This document shows, piece after piece, positions 40,301-49,089 of a stretch of DNA of 64,000 bases. The notes beneath the pieces are model-generated. The model saw only the letters and a program-made list of their open reading frames with translations, was not told where the DNA came from and made no database searches. The translations under genes were made by a program, and so were the position numbers. Origin of the DNA: DAOTVY01 sp041082245 (GTDB lineage Bacteria > Chloroflexota > Chloroflexia > DTKN01); contig JBDOIE010000110.1 of assembly GCA_041082245.1 (NCBI GenBank), positions 6,438 through 70,437 on the forward strand, given 5' to 3'. Position 1 is the stretch's first letter. Each line of letters starts with the position of its first letter.

Positions 40301-41868
40301 GTCTCCGGATCCACGACAAGCGTGCCGTTCCGGCGCACTTCCAGCCCGGCCGCGGCGAAAAAGCCGGTCTGCGGCACCTGACCGATGGCAAAGATCACCA
40401 CGTCGGCCGGCAGGACGTGCTCCGTACCGGGCCGCACGTCCATATCCGGCCGTCCGTCCGGGTGAAAGCCGCGGAAATCCACTTCTGCGCACCGGACGCC
40501 GGCCACGTGCCCATCCCGGGAAACGATCTCCAGGAAGGTGCGGGAGGGAAAGATCCGCACGCCCTCTTCCTCCGCCTCCTCGATCTCCCAGGGGTGCGCA
40601 GGCATCTGGCCGCGCGATTCCAGGCAGGCCGCGCCGACCTCCCGGGCCCCCAGGCGAAGCGCGGTGCGGGCGCAGTCCATCGCGACGTTTCCGCCTCCCA
40701 GCACAAGCACCTGCTTGCCCGTAAGGTCGGGCGGCCGGCCCAGGGCGGTCTCGCGGAGGAACTCGGTGTTCAGCAGCACCTCCGGCAGGTCCGCCCCGGG
40801 TATCGAGAGTTTGCGCCCCTGGTGCGCGCCCACGGCCAGGAACACGGCCTGGAAGCCGGAGGAGAATAGCGCGTCCAGATCCTCGACCCGCGTATTCAGT
40901 TTCAACTCCACTCCCTGGGCCAGGATGGCATCGATCTCGCGCTGCACAAGCTCGTAAGGCAGCCGGTAGGCCGGGATCCCCACGCGCATCATCCCGCCGG
41001 CGACCGGCAGCGCTTCAAAAACGGTCACCTGGTAGCCTAACCGGGCCAGATCGAGCGCGCAGGTAAGCCCTGCCGGCCCGGCGCCCACGACCGCCACCCT
41101 CCCCAGCGGCTCCTGGTCGGGGGAGCGCTTTTCCTGAGCGGCAGGCACAGAAACGCCGTTCGTCCATGCCCAATCGACGACGAAGCGCTTGAGGCGCATG
41201 ATGGAAAGTGGCTCGTCCACACGGCCTCGCGAGCAGGCGTCTTCGCAGCGGTGGTTGCAGATGCGGCCGCAGATCGCCGGGAAGGGGTTGTCCTCCAGGA
41301 TGGTACGGTACGCTTCCTCGTACCGGCCCTGGTGGACGAGCGCGATGTACCCCTCGGCGCGCTGGTGGATCGGGCAGGCGTTGCGACAGGGCGCTGTACC
41401 CCGTTTCTCGATCGCGAAGGCGTTCGGTGTGGCTTGGGGATAGAGCTTGTAAGTCGCTTTGCGCGTGGAGAGGTTCGCGTTGAACGGGTCCGGCAGCACG
41501 ATAGGGCAGGCCTCGGCACAGTCGCCGCAGCCCGTGCACTTGCTCAGGTCGATGAAGCGCGGCCGCTGGCGCACGTATGCGGTAAAGCGCCCTGGTTCCC
41601 CTTCGACTCGCTCGAGCTCGGCCATGGTGAGGATCTCGATGTTCAGGTGTCGGCCGCACTCGACGAGCTTCGGGGAGAGGATACACATCGCGCAGTCGTT
41701 TGTGGGGAACGTCTTGTCCAGCATGGCCATCGTTCCCCCGATGGCCGCGGCCTTTTCCACAAGGTAGACCTTGAAGCCGGAGTTCGCCAGGTCGAGAGCG
41801 GCCTGCATCCCTCCGATGCCGCCGCCCACAACGAGTACCGCGCCGACAACGCCTTTCTCTTCCATCAT
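37396..41868 (-). CDS. Giant HdrA fusion with inserted GltD/NfnB-like NAD(P)H module
   Basis: 1490 residues. An HdrA-type N-terminus (about 1-150: VVGGGIGGMQAALDLA; cluster CTGCGDCAEACP at 110) is interrupted by a Fer4/GltD module (about 155-575: CRNACPIHQ; CGRICNHRCEDAC; FAD site VAVVGAGPAGL at 258; nucleotide site VLVLGGGNVAMD at 387). HdrA resumes with CLECGICSECLACARAC (632) to about 915. A second complete HdrA follows (about 930-1490), with FICHCGINIG, VIGGGLSGM and two C-terminal clusters CKGCGLCVAVCP and CQGCGACAVACP. It probably uses NAD(P)H and a bifurcating flavin. One base separates it from the kinase gene. Confidence 0.88.
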   Translation of the reverse strand: MMEEKGVVGAVLVVGGGIGGMQAALDLANSGFKVYLVEKAAAIGGTMAMLDKTFPTNDCAMCILSPKLVECGRHLNIEILTMAELERVEGEPGRFTAYVRQRPRFIDLSKCTGCGDCAEACPIVLPDPFNANLSTRKATYKLYPQATPNAFAIEKRGTAPCRNACPIHQRAEGYIALVHQGRYEEAYRTILEDNPFPAICGRICNHRCEDACSRGRVDEPLSIMRLKRFVVDWAWTNGVSVPAAQEKRSPDQEPLGRVAVVGAGPAGLTCALDLARLGYQVTVFEALPVAGGMMRVGIPAYRLPYELVQREIDAILAQGVELKLNTRVEDLDALFSSGFQAVFLAVGAHQGRKLSIPGADLPEVLLNTEFLRETALGRPPDLTGKQVLVLGGGNVAMDCARTALRLGAREVGAACLESRGQMPAHPWEIEEAEEEGVRIFPSRTFLEIVSRDGHVAGVRCAEVDFRGFHPDGRPDMDVRPGTEHVLPADVVIFAIGQVPQTGFFAAAGLEVRRNGTLVVDPETLMTSRPGVFAGGDAVTGTTFVVDAIAAGHRAARAIDRYLRGEAGLREPVLQPVVELSDEEIASARAEGRIVMRPRLQKKQRPVEERIRSFVEVDLPLSEEEARAEAERCLECGICSECLACARACKAGAVNHEMTEEVRALEVGAVILTPGVGLYDARLKEEFGYGRYPNVLTSIEFERMLSASGPFAGHITRPSDGREPRRIAWIQCIGSRESRCDQNYCSSVCCMYATKEAIIAREHAPDIEPTIFFLDVRAFGKGFDAYYETAMREHGVRYIRSFISSLKEDPETRDLRLTYTRPDGAVVEEQFDLVVLSVGLVAGTEARALAERLGVRLNRYGFAQTSEFAPVETSRPGIFVAGAFRGPKDIPETVVEASAAAAAAARLLAPARGTLTRSKTYPPELDVRFEEPRVGVFICHCGINIGSVVDVPAVVEYARTLPGVAYAEHNLYTCSQDTQKKITDTVRELRLNRVVVASCTPRTHEPLFQDTIREAGLNPYLFEMTNIREQDSWVHKATPEEATEKAKDLVRMAVAKALRLRPIYRPSIEIEQSALVIGGGLSGMVAALALAEQGFPVTLIEREAELGGHLRHLHYTLYGNDPQALLQETVARVLAHPRVRVYTRAELLEVGGYVGRFVSRVHLASEGRVEEIAHGAIVVATGAEAYEPKPGEYLYGQHPRVLTQREFEAQLVNHSGAVLGLGRPPSVVMIQCVGSRNEEHPWCSRICCASALKNALRLKRLEPLARVTVLFRDIRAYGFQEVYYEEARRQGVVFLEYRPEEPPEVSVEGDSLRITVRSPGEEPIGLPADWLVLSTGIVPRPEQAALAQMLKVPLTQDRFFLEAHVKLRPLDFAADGIFLCGLAHSPMPIENAIAQAQGVAVRAATLLSKDRLEGQAIVAQVNSRLCKGCGLCVAVCPYDARVLNEETRVAEVIEVLCQGCGACAVACPSGATQHLGFEKAQLVAMVDEALE

Positions 41869-41869
41869 C

Positions 41870-44800
41870 CTATGCCTCGTGGTCCTTCAGAGGGTGCGTT
41901 TCCCCTGCCGGCAGGGCAATATAGAAAGTTGCCCCCTGGCCCGGTTCGCTCTTGACCCAGACGTGCCCTCCGTGGGCACGGACGAGCAGCCATGCAATGT
42001 GAAGCCCCAGTCCGGTTCCTTCTTCCTGTCGCACGAGCGGATGGTCGCTCCGGAAAAAGCGGGTGAAGAGGCGACGCTGGTCCTGCCGGCTGAGGCCGAT
42101 CCCGGTATCCTGCACGGTCAGCACGATACAGGGAAGCTGTATCACCCGCTCGACCTGTCCATCCCCTGGGATCTGCTCCGGATCCTCAACCCTCCGGAGC
42201 CTCACGACGACCGTCCCGGGCGCCGGAGTGTACTTGTATGCGTTCGACAGCAGGTTGTCGAGCACCTGGACCATGCGCTCCCGGTCCGCCTCCACGGCCG
42301 GGACGTCGTCGGGCAGATCCAGCTCCAGCCGAAGCCCCTTACGCTCCATCCGCGGCCGCCAGGTGGCCGCGCACTCCAGGGCCACTTCCTGAAGGTAGAG
42401 CGGAGCCCTACGGAGCTGGATACGACCGGCCTCGATGCGGCTGACCTCGAGGAGGTCCTTCACCAGTGCGTCCAGTCGGGCGATGTTCGACTTGAGCACG
42501 GCCAGGAAGCCGCGCAATGTCCCGACATCCACCCGTTCGCCTTCCTGCTCGATCAACTCGGCATAGCCCCAGATGGTCCCCATCGGAACCTGCAGCTCAT
42601 GGGCCACCCGGGAGAGGAACTCTCCTTTCGCCTCGTAGGCCTGCCGGAGCGCCTGGTAGAGGCGCGCGTTCTCGATCGCCGTCGCGGCCTGGTTCGCAAA
42701 GATCTCCAGCATTTCGATCGTATCCCGCGAAGGGACCTGGCGGTCGGCCGGGTCATCGACCGAAAGGATCCCGAGGAGGCGGTCCCGCCCGCGGAGCGGG
42801 ACAAAGAGCGCACACCGCTCGTTCCACTCTCCAGGCTGACGCGGGCCGAGATCCGGGATGTAGACCCCCTGGTCGCCGTGCGGCTCCCACTGGAGCGCCT
42901 CCTCAGGGCCGATCAGGTAGCTGTGGCTGACGCGCCACTCCGGGCGCATTACTGCCTCGTACATCGCGAGCGGTGGATGCTCTGCCTGCATCCGCTTCAG
43001 CACCGCAGGATCCAGGCCGACTGCTGCCGCGCGCCGTACGACGGTCGGGTCCTCCTCATCGGCCAGACTGAGCAGGACGATACGGAAACCCAGCGTATCT
43101 CGGATCGCCTCGACCACGAGCTGCAACACCTGGTCGAGCTCCATGTTCGCCCGCAGGGCGTTTCCCAACTTGAGCACCTCGGCGAGGTGACGCGCACGTC
43201 GATCCAGGCCGTCCCGCTGCTGGACAAGTTGCTGGTAGAGGAGCGCGTTCTCGAGCGCGACGGCGGCGTGGTCCGCCACATGGCGGAGAAACAGCCGGGC
43301 ATCTTCATCGACCGTCCGCCCGGGTGCCATCACCAGGTGCAGAAAGGCCAGCAGGTTGTCCTCGCGGATGAGCGGGCAGAACAGGTGCAACGGATTTCCC
43401 TCGAGCGGGGGGGCTCCTGCGGGGATCGCGTCGTGGGGCAGCGCGAGCACCGGTTCCTCTGCCTCCAGCAGTGCCGGCAAGAGCGCTTGCCAAACCTCGT
43501 GCCATCGCGCGTCCGAGGGCCACTCGACGGTGACCAGGGGAGAACAGCTCTGGGCTTCCCCCTGGCAATGCACGAGCGCGCCCTGTGTCGCTTCGATCGC
43601 TTCACAGGCTACCTCAAGCGTCTCTTCCGCGACCTGCCTGGGGTCCAGCGCAACACAGGCCAGGGTGCGCGCAAAGCGAGCCAGCCGGCTGAGTTCCTCG
43701 AGCCGCCGGTCCAGCGCCCGATCCATCTGCTCGATGAGCCGGGCGTTCTCGATGGCAACGGCTGCCTGGTTCGCGACCGCGCTCAGGAGCGTCAGGTCTT
43801 CGACTTCGAACGTGCGCTCGGGGTCGTGGCTGTGCACCGCCAGGAACCCCAGCGGCCGGCCGGCGTGCACGATCGGCACGCCCATCCAGGCAGTCGGTGT
43901 GCGGCCACTCCCATCCAGCCCCAGGCTGCGAACCGTCTCCTCCACCTGTTCCCGAATCAGCAAGGGTTGCTTGGTCCGAATCAGGTAATCGCCCAGACGG
44001 TTGCCGCCACGGCGCGGCGGGCGGAAAACGCGTTGCCCGTCTTCCGTAGCGATCGGGAAGGACATCTCATCGCGCTCGCTATCGTACAGGCCCAGCTCAA
44101 AGTTTGTCGTATCCAGAACCTTGCCCGTCAGCTCGTAGATCGCCTCCAGCACCTCGGATAGCCGATGCGCAGCGTTGATCTCGCGGCCGATCTCGTTCAA
44201 CGCCGCAAGTTGCCGCACGCGCCGTTCGCGCTCCGAGAAGAGACGCGCATTTTCGACCGCGACCGCTGCCCGGTCCGCGAGCGCCTCCAGCAGTTCCAGC
44301 TCCTCGGCGTCGTACCGCTCACCGGATCGCTTCTCGCCAAGGTTGAGCCACCCGACCAGCCGCCCCTGGATCGATAAGGGGAGAAAGAACGCCGCCTGCA
44401 AGCGAGCGACGCGTTGACGCTCTTCCTCGGGCAAGGTGTTCAGCCACCGCTCTCTCATCGGATCGTTTGGCACCGCTGCACGGGTACCGTGCAACCGGGT
44501 AACCAACCGGTCCGTTTCGTGAAAGACGGGCGCCTGCGCCGGGTCGAGAGCGGGGACGCTCCCGTAGAGACGGTAATGGCCCCGGGAAGGCTCGAAGAGG
44601 TACAGGGACGCCCGATCCAGGTGCATCGCCCCCACGATCCGCTGCAGGATGGTGTCGCACAGGTCGGGCAGGGCCATCAGTTGTCCCAGCGATTGAGCGA
44701 ATGCCTGCACCGTGCGGCGAAAGTTCACACGCTCCCGATACAGCAACCGATCGACCGCCTCGCGCAGGTACCGTTGTAGCGGGGCGACCAGGATGGCCGC

Positions 44801-46009
44801 CAGGATAATCAGGAAGGCCAGGCCAACTGGTTCGTCTGGCCGGATCCATCCGGGGGCGATCCGGCTTGCGGCCAGCACGATGGCCAGGAACGCTCCCGTG
44901 GCCAGGATCACAAGCAGGCTATAGACCAACCCCTGGCGCAGGACATAGTCCAGGTCCAGGAGCTGCTCCCGCGCGACGGCATAGGCCAGCGCCATTGGAA
45001 AAGCGAGCAGTGGCCCATATATGAGGAGGAGGTGCGCATCGTAGCTGAGGAAGGCCAACCCGGAGAGAAATGCGAAAGCTGCTGGCAGGAAGGCCATCGT
45101 GCTGCCGATCAGGATCGCGCGCGCTTGCCGGCGCACGCGCGCGTCAAGAGGGAAGTACAGCCTCCAGAGCATGCTGCCAATCAGGACCAGGGCAGCCAGG
45201 CACACCCAGACATATATCCACCGCCACGGCCGCAAAAACGCTTCCGGATCGACACCCAGCGACCGGTTTCGCTGGTCCCAGGCGATGAGTGCCGCTGCAG
45301 GGAGGTAGCCCAGCCAGGCCAGCCCGGGGCGTCGACGCAATCCGGGTAACGGTTGGGGGAACAGCAACGCCAGGTGGATGCCCCCCGCCGCTGTGAGCGG
45401 AAGGCCCAACGCCCAGACATGGTGCAGATGCTGGCCGGTAAACGCGTCGAAGAACAGGGCGCTGCTCAGGGCGATCCCGGCGCACAACATCGTGCACGCT
45501 GCGGCATCCGCTTCCGCGCGCCCGTGAAAAACCCACAAGCCACAGGACAGGTATGTCAGGGCGACTACGTAGGGGCCCCAGAAGAGCAGCGCAAGGTCCC
45601 GCGTCCGCCACCTGCCCACCGGCACGGCGACCGTTTTCCGCTGGCCGTCGGGATCTTCCACGTCGTAGCGCACGATAGAACCAGGTGCGAGCCCCCTGAG
45701 GTAAACGTAGAGATCGGCCGGCCGTCGAATCGTGAGACCGTCTGCCCCAACAATCCGCTGCGGAAAGCGCAGTCCGGCAGCCAGTCCGGCCCACTCGGGG
45801 CGTCCGATGCGGCTCACAGCCCGGGTGGGCTCCACAAGAAAACCCGGAAAGGGCCGATGCCCCTGCTCAAGCGCCAGGAAAGGTGTCACGAGGCACGCCA
45901 GAGTGGCCACTGCAAGCCAGATGCCCGCAACCACCCGCTCCAGGCGTCGGCCCGGGGAAAGGTTTCGTCCTTTCCTGTTGCCCCGAAACAGCTTGAAACG
46001 CGGAGACAT
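41870..46009 (-). CDS. Membrane-bound multi-GAF sensor histidine kinase
   Basis: About 1379 residues from ATG 46009 (GAGGG upstream; a GTG 21 bp earlier is an alternative). An N-terminal part with about eight membrane segments encloses a small extracytoplasmic domain. It is followed by three or four GAF domains (each ending in patterns such as ALADRAAVAVENARLF, AVANQAAVAIENARLI, FANQAATAIENARLYQAL). The kinase core has H-box FLSRVAHELQVPMGTIWGY, N-box DNLLSNAYKYTP and G-boxes DTGIGLS and EGTGLGLHIAW. No response regulator is adjacent. It lies inside the hdr operon, so it may tune it to redox state. Confidence 0.88.
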   Translation of the reverse strand: MSPRFKLFRGNRKGRNLSPGRRLERVVAGIWLAVATLACLVTPFLALEQGHRPFPGFLVEPTRAVSRIGRPEWAGLAAGLRFPQRIVGADGLTIRRPADLYVYLRGLAPGSIVRYDVEDPDGQRKTVAVPVGRWRTRDLALLFWGPYVVALTYLSCGLWVFHGRAEADAAACTMLCAGIALSSALFFDAFTGQHLHHVWALGLPLTAAGGIHLALLFPQPLPGLRRRPGLAWLGYLPAAALIAWDQRNRSLGVDPEAFLRPWRWIYVWVCLAALVLIGSMLWRLYFPLDARVRRQARAILIGSTMAFLPAAFAFLSGLAFLSYDAHLLLIYGPLLAFPMALAYAVAREQLLDLDYVLRQGLVYSLLVILATGAFLAIVLAASRIAPGWIRPDEPVGLAFLIILAAILVAPLQRYLREAVDRLLYRERVNFRRTVQAFAQSLGQLMALPDLCDTILQRIVGAMHLDRASLYLFEPSRGHYRLYGSVPALDPAQAPVFHETDRLVTRLHGTRAAVPNDPMRERWLNTLPEEERQRVARLQAAFFLPLSIQGRLVGWLNLGEKRSGERYDAEELELLEALADRAAVAVENARLFSERERRVRQLAALNEIGREINAAHRLSEVLEAIYELTGKVLDTTNFELGLYDSERDEMSFPIATEDGQRVFRPPRRGGNRLGDYLIRTKQPLLIREQVEETVRSLGLDGSGRTPTAWMGVPIVHAGRPLGFLAVHSHDPERTFEVEDLTLLSAVANQAAVAIENARLIEQMDRALDRRLEELSRLARFARTLACVALDPRQVAEETLEVACEAIEATQGALVHCQGEAQSCSPLVTVEWPSDARWHEVWQALLPALLEAEEPVLALPHDAIPAGAPPLEGNPLHLFCPLIREDNLLAFLHLVMAPGRTVDEDARLFLRHVADHAAVALENALLYQQLVQQRDGLDRRARHLAEVLKLGNALRANMELDQVLQLVVEAIRDTLGFRIVLLSLADEEDPTVVRRAAAVGLDPAVLKRMQAEHPPLAMYEAVMRPEWRVSHSYLIGPEEALQWEPHGDQGVYIPDLGPRQPGEWNERCALFVPLRGRDRLLGILSVDDPADRQVPSRDTIEMLEIFANQAATAIENARLYQALRQAYEAKGEFLSRVAHELQVPMGTIWGYAELIEQEGERVDVGTLRGFLAVLKSNIARLDALVKDLLEVSRIEAGRIQLRRAPLYLQEVALECAATWRPRMERKGLRLELDLPDDVPAVEADRERMVQVLDNLLSNAYKYTPAPGTVVVRLRRVEDPEQIPGDGQVERVIQLPCIVLTVQDTGIGLSRQDQRRLFTRFFRSDHPLVRQEEGTGLGLHIAWLLVRAHGGHVWVKSEPGQGATFYIALPAGETHPLKDHEA

Positions 46010-46054
46010 CGGCCCTCGATTCAGTCGCACCCTCGCGGCCCCTGCGCCGCGGTG

Positions 46055-47767
46055 CTACAGTTCCAAGGCATCGACCATCGCAAGGATCTGATCCGCGCTC
46101 CAGTTGTGCACCTGGGAAGCCTTGTTCGGGCAGGCCGCGACACACGCCCCACACGACTGGCACAGCGCTGGGTTCACAACGGCAACCCGGCGGCGGGCGT
46201 CCACCGTGCGTGCGCCGTACGGGCAGGCGCCGACGCAGATCCCGCAGCCGGCGCAGATCTCCTCGATCACATAGGCCACCGTCGGCTCCTGGACCAGTTC
46301 CTGCTGGGAGAACAGGGCCAGCACCTTGGCCGCAGCGCCGCTCGCCTGTGCCACAGTATCCGGGATGTCCTTGGGAGCCTGGGCCGCTCCAGCAAGGAAA
46401 ATGCCGGCGGTCAGGCTTTCCACCGGCCGCAGTTTCGGGTGGGCTTCGCTGAAAAACCCGTAAGGGTCGGTAGCCACACGGAGGCGCTGGGCGAGCTCCA
46501 CAGCCCCCTCAGAGGACACAGCGGCCGTCGCCAGCACCACGAGGTCTGCCGCGACTTCGATCGTCCGTCCACTGAGCGTGTCGACCCCCCAGACGATCGT
46601 GTGGTCTCCTTGCGGAAAGACCTTCGCCACCCGACCGCGAAGGTACAGGATGCCATCTGTCTCCATCGCTGCCTGGACGAACTCCTCGTACCCCTTTCCG
46701 GCGGAGCGGATGTCGATGTAAAAGACGGTGGCGTGTCCGTCCGGCACGCGCTGACGGAAGAGCCGCGCCTGCTTGGCAGTGTACATACAGCAGATCCGCG
46801 AACAGTACGGCATCCCGCGCTCGGGATCCCGCGAACGCACGCACTGCACAAAGACGACTTCCTTCGGCACTTTGCCGTCGGAGGGGCGGCGCAGGCCGTC
46901 CGGTCGGGCGAGCATACGCTCGAACTCGAGCGCGCTGACGACGTCCGCGTAGGCTCCGGCACCGTACTCGCCGAGCAGTCGCATCGGGAAAAGGTCGAAC
47001 CCCGTGGCCACGACGATCGCCCCGACGTCCAGGGGGTCGCCGGCCGCGCTATCCGCTGCCCCGGCCGGCTTGAGGCGTGCCCGGAAGTTGCCGATATATC
47101 CTTCCAGCGAGGCTAGCTCGGTCTGCAGGTGCACTTCGATGCGCGGGTGCTCCTCGACCGCCCGAATCCGCTCGGCGATCAGGTCCGGCCCGCCCCGGAA
47201 GTTGAGGTAAACGCCAGAAAGCTGCGCCACCTTCCCGCCCAGACGGTCGCTTCGTTCCACCAGCACGACCGGGTAGCCGGCATCCGCAATATCCAGCGCG
47301 GCCTGAAGGCCGGCAAGCCCCCCACCGAGGATCAGCGCCCGCCGGGTGATCGGCATCGCAAGGGGCTGGAGGGCCTCATCGCGCGCGGTCTTGGCAACCA
47401 TCGTCCGGACGATTTCCGTCGCCTTGAGCGTCGCTTTCTCCGGCTCGGCCTGGTGCACCCAACTGCACTGTTCCCGGATGTTCGCGATCTCGCAGCAGTA
47501 GGGGTTGAGGCCCGCGGAAGCGCTTGCCTTGCGGAAGGTCGTTTCGTGCATCGCCGGCGAGCAGGCCGCGACAATCACGCCGTCCAGGTTCTGTTCGGCG
47601 ATCGCCTGACGGATCAGGTCCTGGCCGGGTTGGGAGCACATATACTTGTAGGTGGTGGCGTACACCACGTGCGGCTCGCTGCGGAGCGCTTCCGCCACCG
47701 CTTCTACGTCGACCGTCCCGGCGATGTTCAGCCCGCAGTGGCAGATAAAGACGCCGATCCGACGCAT
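46055..47767 (-). CDS. HdrA-type flavin/iron-sulfur protein (second HdrA)
   Basis: 570 residues. It opens with the HdrA N-terminal motif IGVFICHCGLNIAG and a Cys-rich region (YMCSQPGQ; AACSPAMHE; YCCEIANIREQCSW). The flavin site LILGGGLAGLQAALDIADAGY lies at about 145, and CSRICCMYTAKQA at about 325. Two C-terminal ferredoxin clusters are CAGCGICVGACP and CQSCGACVAACP. HdrA is the flavin-bifurcating centre of heterodisulfide-reductase-type complexes. It starts where the first HdrA ends (one-base overlap) and closely resembles the second half of the giant HdrA. Confidence 0.9.
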   Translation of the reverse strand: MRRIGVFICHCGLNIAGTVDVEAVAEALRSEPHVVYATTYKYMCSQPGQDLIRQAIAEQNLDGVIVAACSPAMHETTFRKASASAGLNPYCCEIANIREQCSWVHQAEPEKATLKATEIVRTMVAKTARDEALQPLAMPITRRALILGGGLAGLQAALDIADAGYPVVLVERSDRLGGKVAQLSGVYLNFRGGPDLIAERIRAVEEHPRIEVHLQTELASLEGYIGNFRARLKPAGAADSAAGDPLDVGAIVVATGFDLFPMRLLGEYGAGAYADVVSALEFERMLARPDGLRRPSDGKVPKEVVFVQCVRSRDPERGMPYCSRICCMYTAKQARLFRQRVPDGHATVFYIDIRSAGKGYEEFVQAAMETDGILYLRGRVAKVFPQGDHTIVWGVDTLSGRTIEVAADLVVLATAAVSSEGAVELAQRLRVATDPYGFFSEAHPKLRPVESLTAGIFLAGAAQAPKDIPDTVAQASGAAAKVLALFSQQELVQEPTVAYVIEEICAGCGICVGACPYGARTVDARRRVAVVNPALCQSCGACVAACPNKASQVHNWSADQILAMVDALEL

Positions 47768-49089
47768 CAGCCCTGCTCCTTCTGGGTCCAGCGCTGGAAG
47801 AGCGCGAGCACCTTAGCCGCGGCACCGCTCGCCTGAGCCACGGTATCGGGGATGTCCTTGGGACTCTGGGCGGCACCCGCAAGGTAGATGCCCGGACGCG
47901 TGCTCTCCATCGGCCGCATCGCCTCGTCGGCCTCCCGGAAGAAGCCGTGCTCGTCCACCTCGATCCCCAGGATGGCGGCAAGCTCCTGCGCGGAAGGATC
48001 GGCCACCACGGCCGTAGCCAGGACGACCATATCGGCGGCAACCTCGACCGGTTTGCCGGTGAGCGTGTCCGTTCCCCACACGATCACCTTGCCGTCCTGG
48101 GGGAAGAGCCGGGAGACGCGTCCGCGGATATAGAGCACGCGCTCCTCTTCCATCGCGCGCTGGACGAACTCCTCATAGTTCTTGCCGGCGGAGCGGATGT
48201 CGATGTAGAAAACGTACGCCTGGCCGTCGTGCACGCGGTGCTTGTAGAGCATGGCGTGCTTGGCGGTGTACATACAGCAGATGCGCGAACAGTAGGGCAT
48301 CCCGCGCTCGGGATCCCGTGAGCGCACACACTGCACAAAGACGACCTCTTTCGGCTCCTTCCCATCGGACGGGCGCCGGATCTGACCCGCCGTCGGACCG
48401 CTGGCGGAGAGCAGCCGCTCGAACTGGATACCCGTCAGCACATCCGCGAGCGCTCCTGCGCCGTACTCCCCGATTTCGGCCGGCGGATAGAGGCCGAAGC
48501 CTGTCGCCACCACGATGGCGCCCACCTCTTCCTCGACCGTCGTCTCCTGCTGGTCGAACGCGATCGCGCCGGTCGGGCACAGTTTTTCGCAGGCCCGGCA
48601 CTTGCCCCGCTGGAAGTAGATGCAGGAGGCGGGATCGATCACCGGCTTGTTGGGCACAGCCTGAGGGGAAAGGGTGTAGATCGCCTTGCGGCGGCCGACG
48701 CCTTCATCGAAATCCGACAGAACCCGAGCGGGGCACTTTTCCTGGCAAAGGCCGCACCCCGTGCAGCGGCTCCAGTCCACGTAGGCCGGCCGGCGACGGA
48801 TCCGGGCGCGGAAACGGCCGACATCCCCCTCGAGCCCGACTACCTCCGAGTAGGTGTAGAGGCGGATGCGCGGGTGCTGCCCCACTTCCACGGTGCGCGG
48901 GGTCAGGATGCACTGGGCACAGTCGAGGGTGGGAAAAGTCTCGGAGAGCTGCAGCATATGCCCGCCGATGGAGGGCCGGCGTTCCACGAGCACGACCTCG
49001 AAACCGGCGTTGGCGATATCCAGTGCTGCCTGCATTCCGGCAATGCCGGCCCCGATCACGAGGGCGCGCGGGATGCCGTCCGTCTTCAT
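47767..49089 (-). CDS. HdrA-type protein, short form (QmoA-like)
   Basis: 440 residues from ATG 49089, overlapping the HdrB stop (ATGA). The flavin site LVIGAGIAGMQAALDIANAGF and GGHMLQLSETFPTLDCAQCILTP come first. Ferredoxin-type ligands are CTGCGLCQEKCP (about residue 112) and CRACEKLCPTGA (about residue 165), then CSRICCMYTAKHA. It lacks the N-terminal CHCG region and the C-terminal cluster domains, both supplied by the next gene. It resembles QmoA and the N-terminal half of split HdrA proteins. Together with the following gene it matches the layout of the giant HdrA without its inserted module. Confidence 0.88.
   Translation of the reverse strand: MKTDGIPRALVIGAGIAGMQAALDIANAGFEVVLVERRPSIGGHMLQLSETFPTLDCAQCILTPRTVEVGQHPRIRLYTYSEVVGLEGDVGRFRARIRRRPAYVDWSRCTGCGLCQEKCPARVLSDFDEGVGRRKAIYTLSPQAVPNKPVIDPASCIYFQRGKCRACEKLCPTGAIAFDQQETTVEEEVGAIVVATGFGLYPPAEIGEYGAGALADVLTGIQFERLLSASGPTAGQIRRPSDGKEPKEVVFVQCVRSRDPERGMPYCSRICCMYTAKHAMLYKHRVHDGQAYVFYIDIRSAGKNYEEFVQRAMEEERVLYIRGRVSRLFPQDGKVIVWGTDTLTGKPVEVAADMVVLATAVVADPSAQELAAILGIEVDEHGFFREADEAMRPMESTRPGIYLAGAAQSPKDIPDTVAQASGAAAKVLALFQRWTQKEQG

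Noticed and set aside
37300..40869. A 1189-codon open frame on the plus strand opposite the giant HdrA gene
   Set aside because: It is the antisense shadow of a GC-rich gene: composition is skewed to Arg, His and Gly, there is no family motif, and it has no promoter or ribosome binding site.
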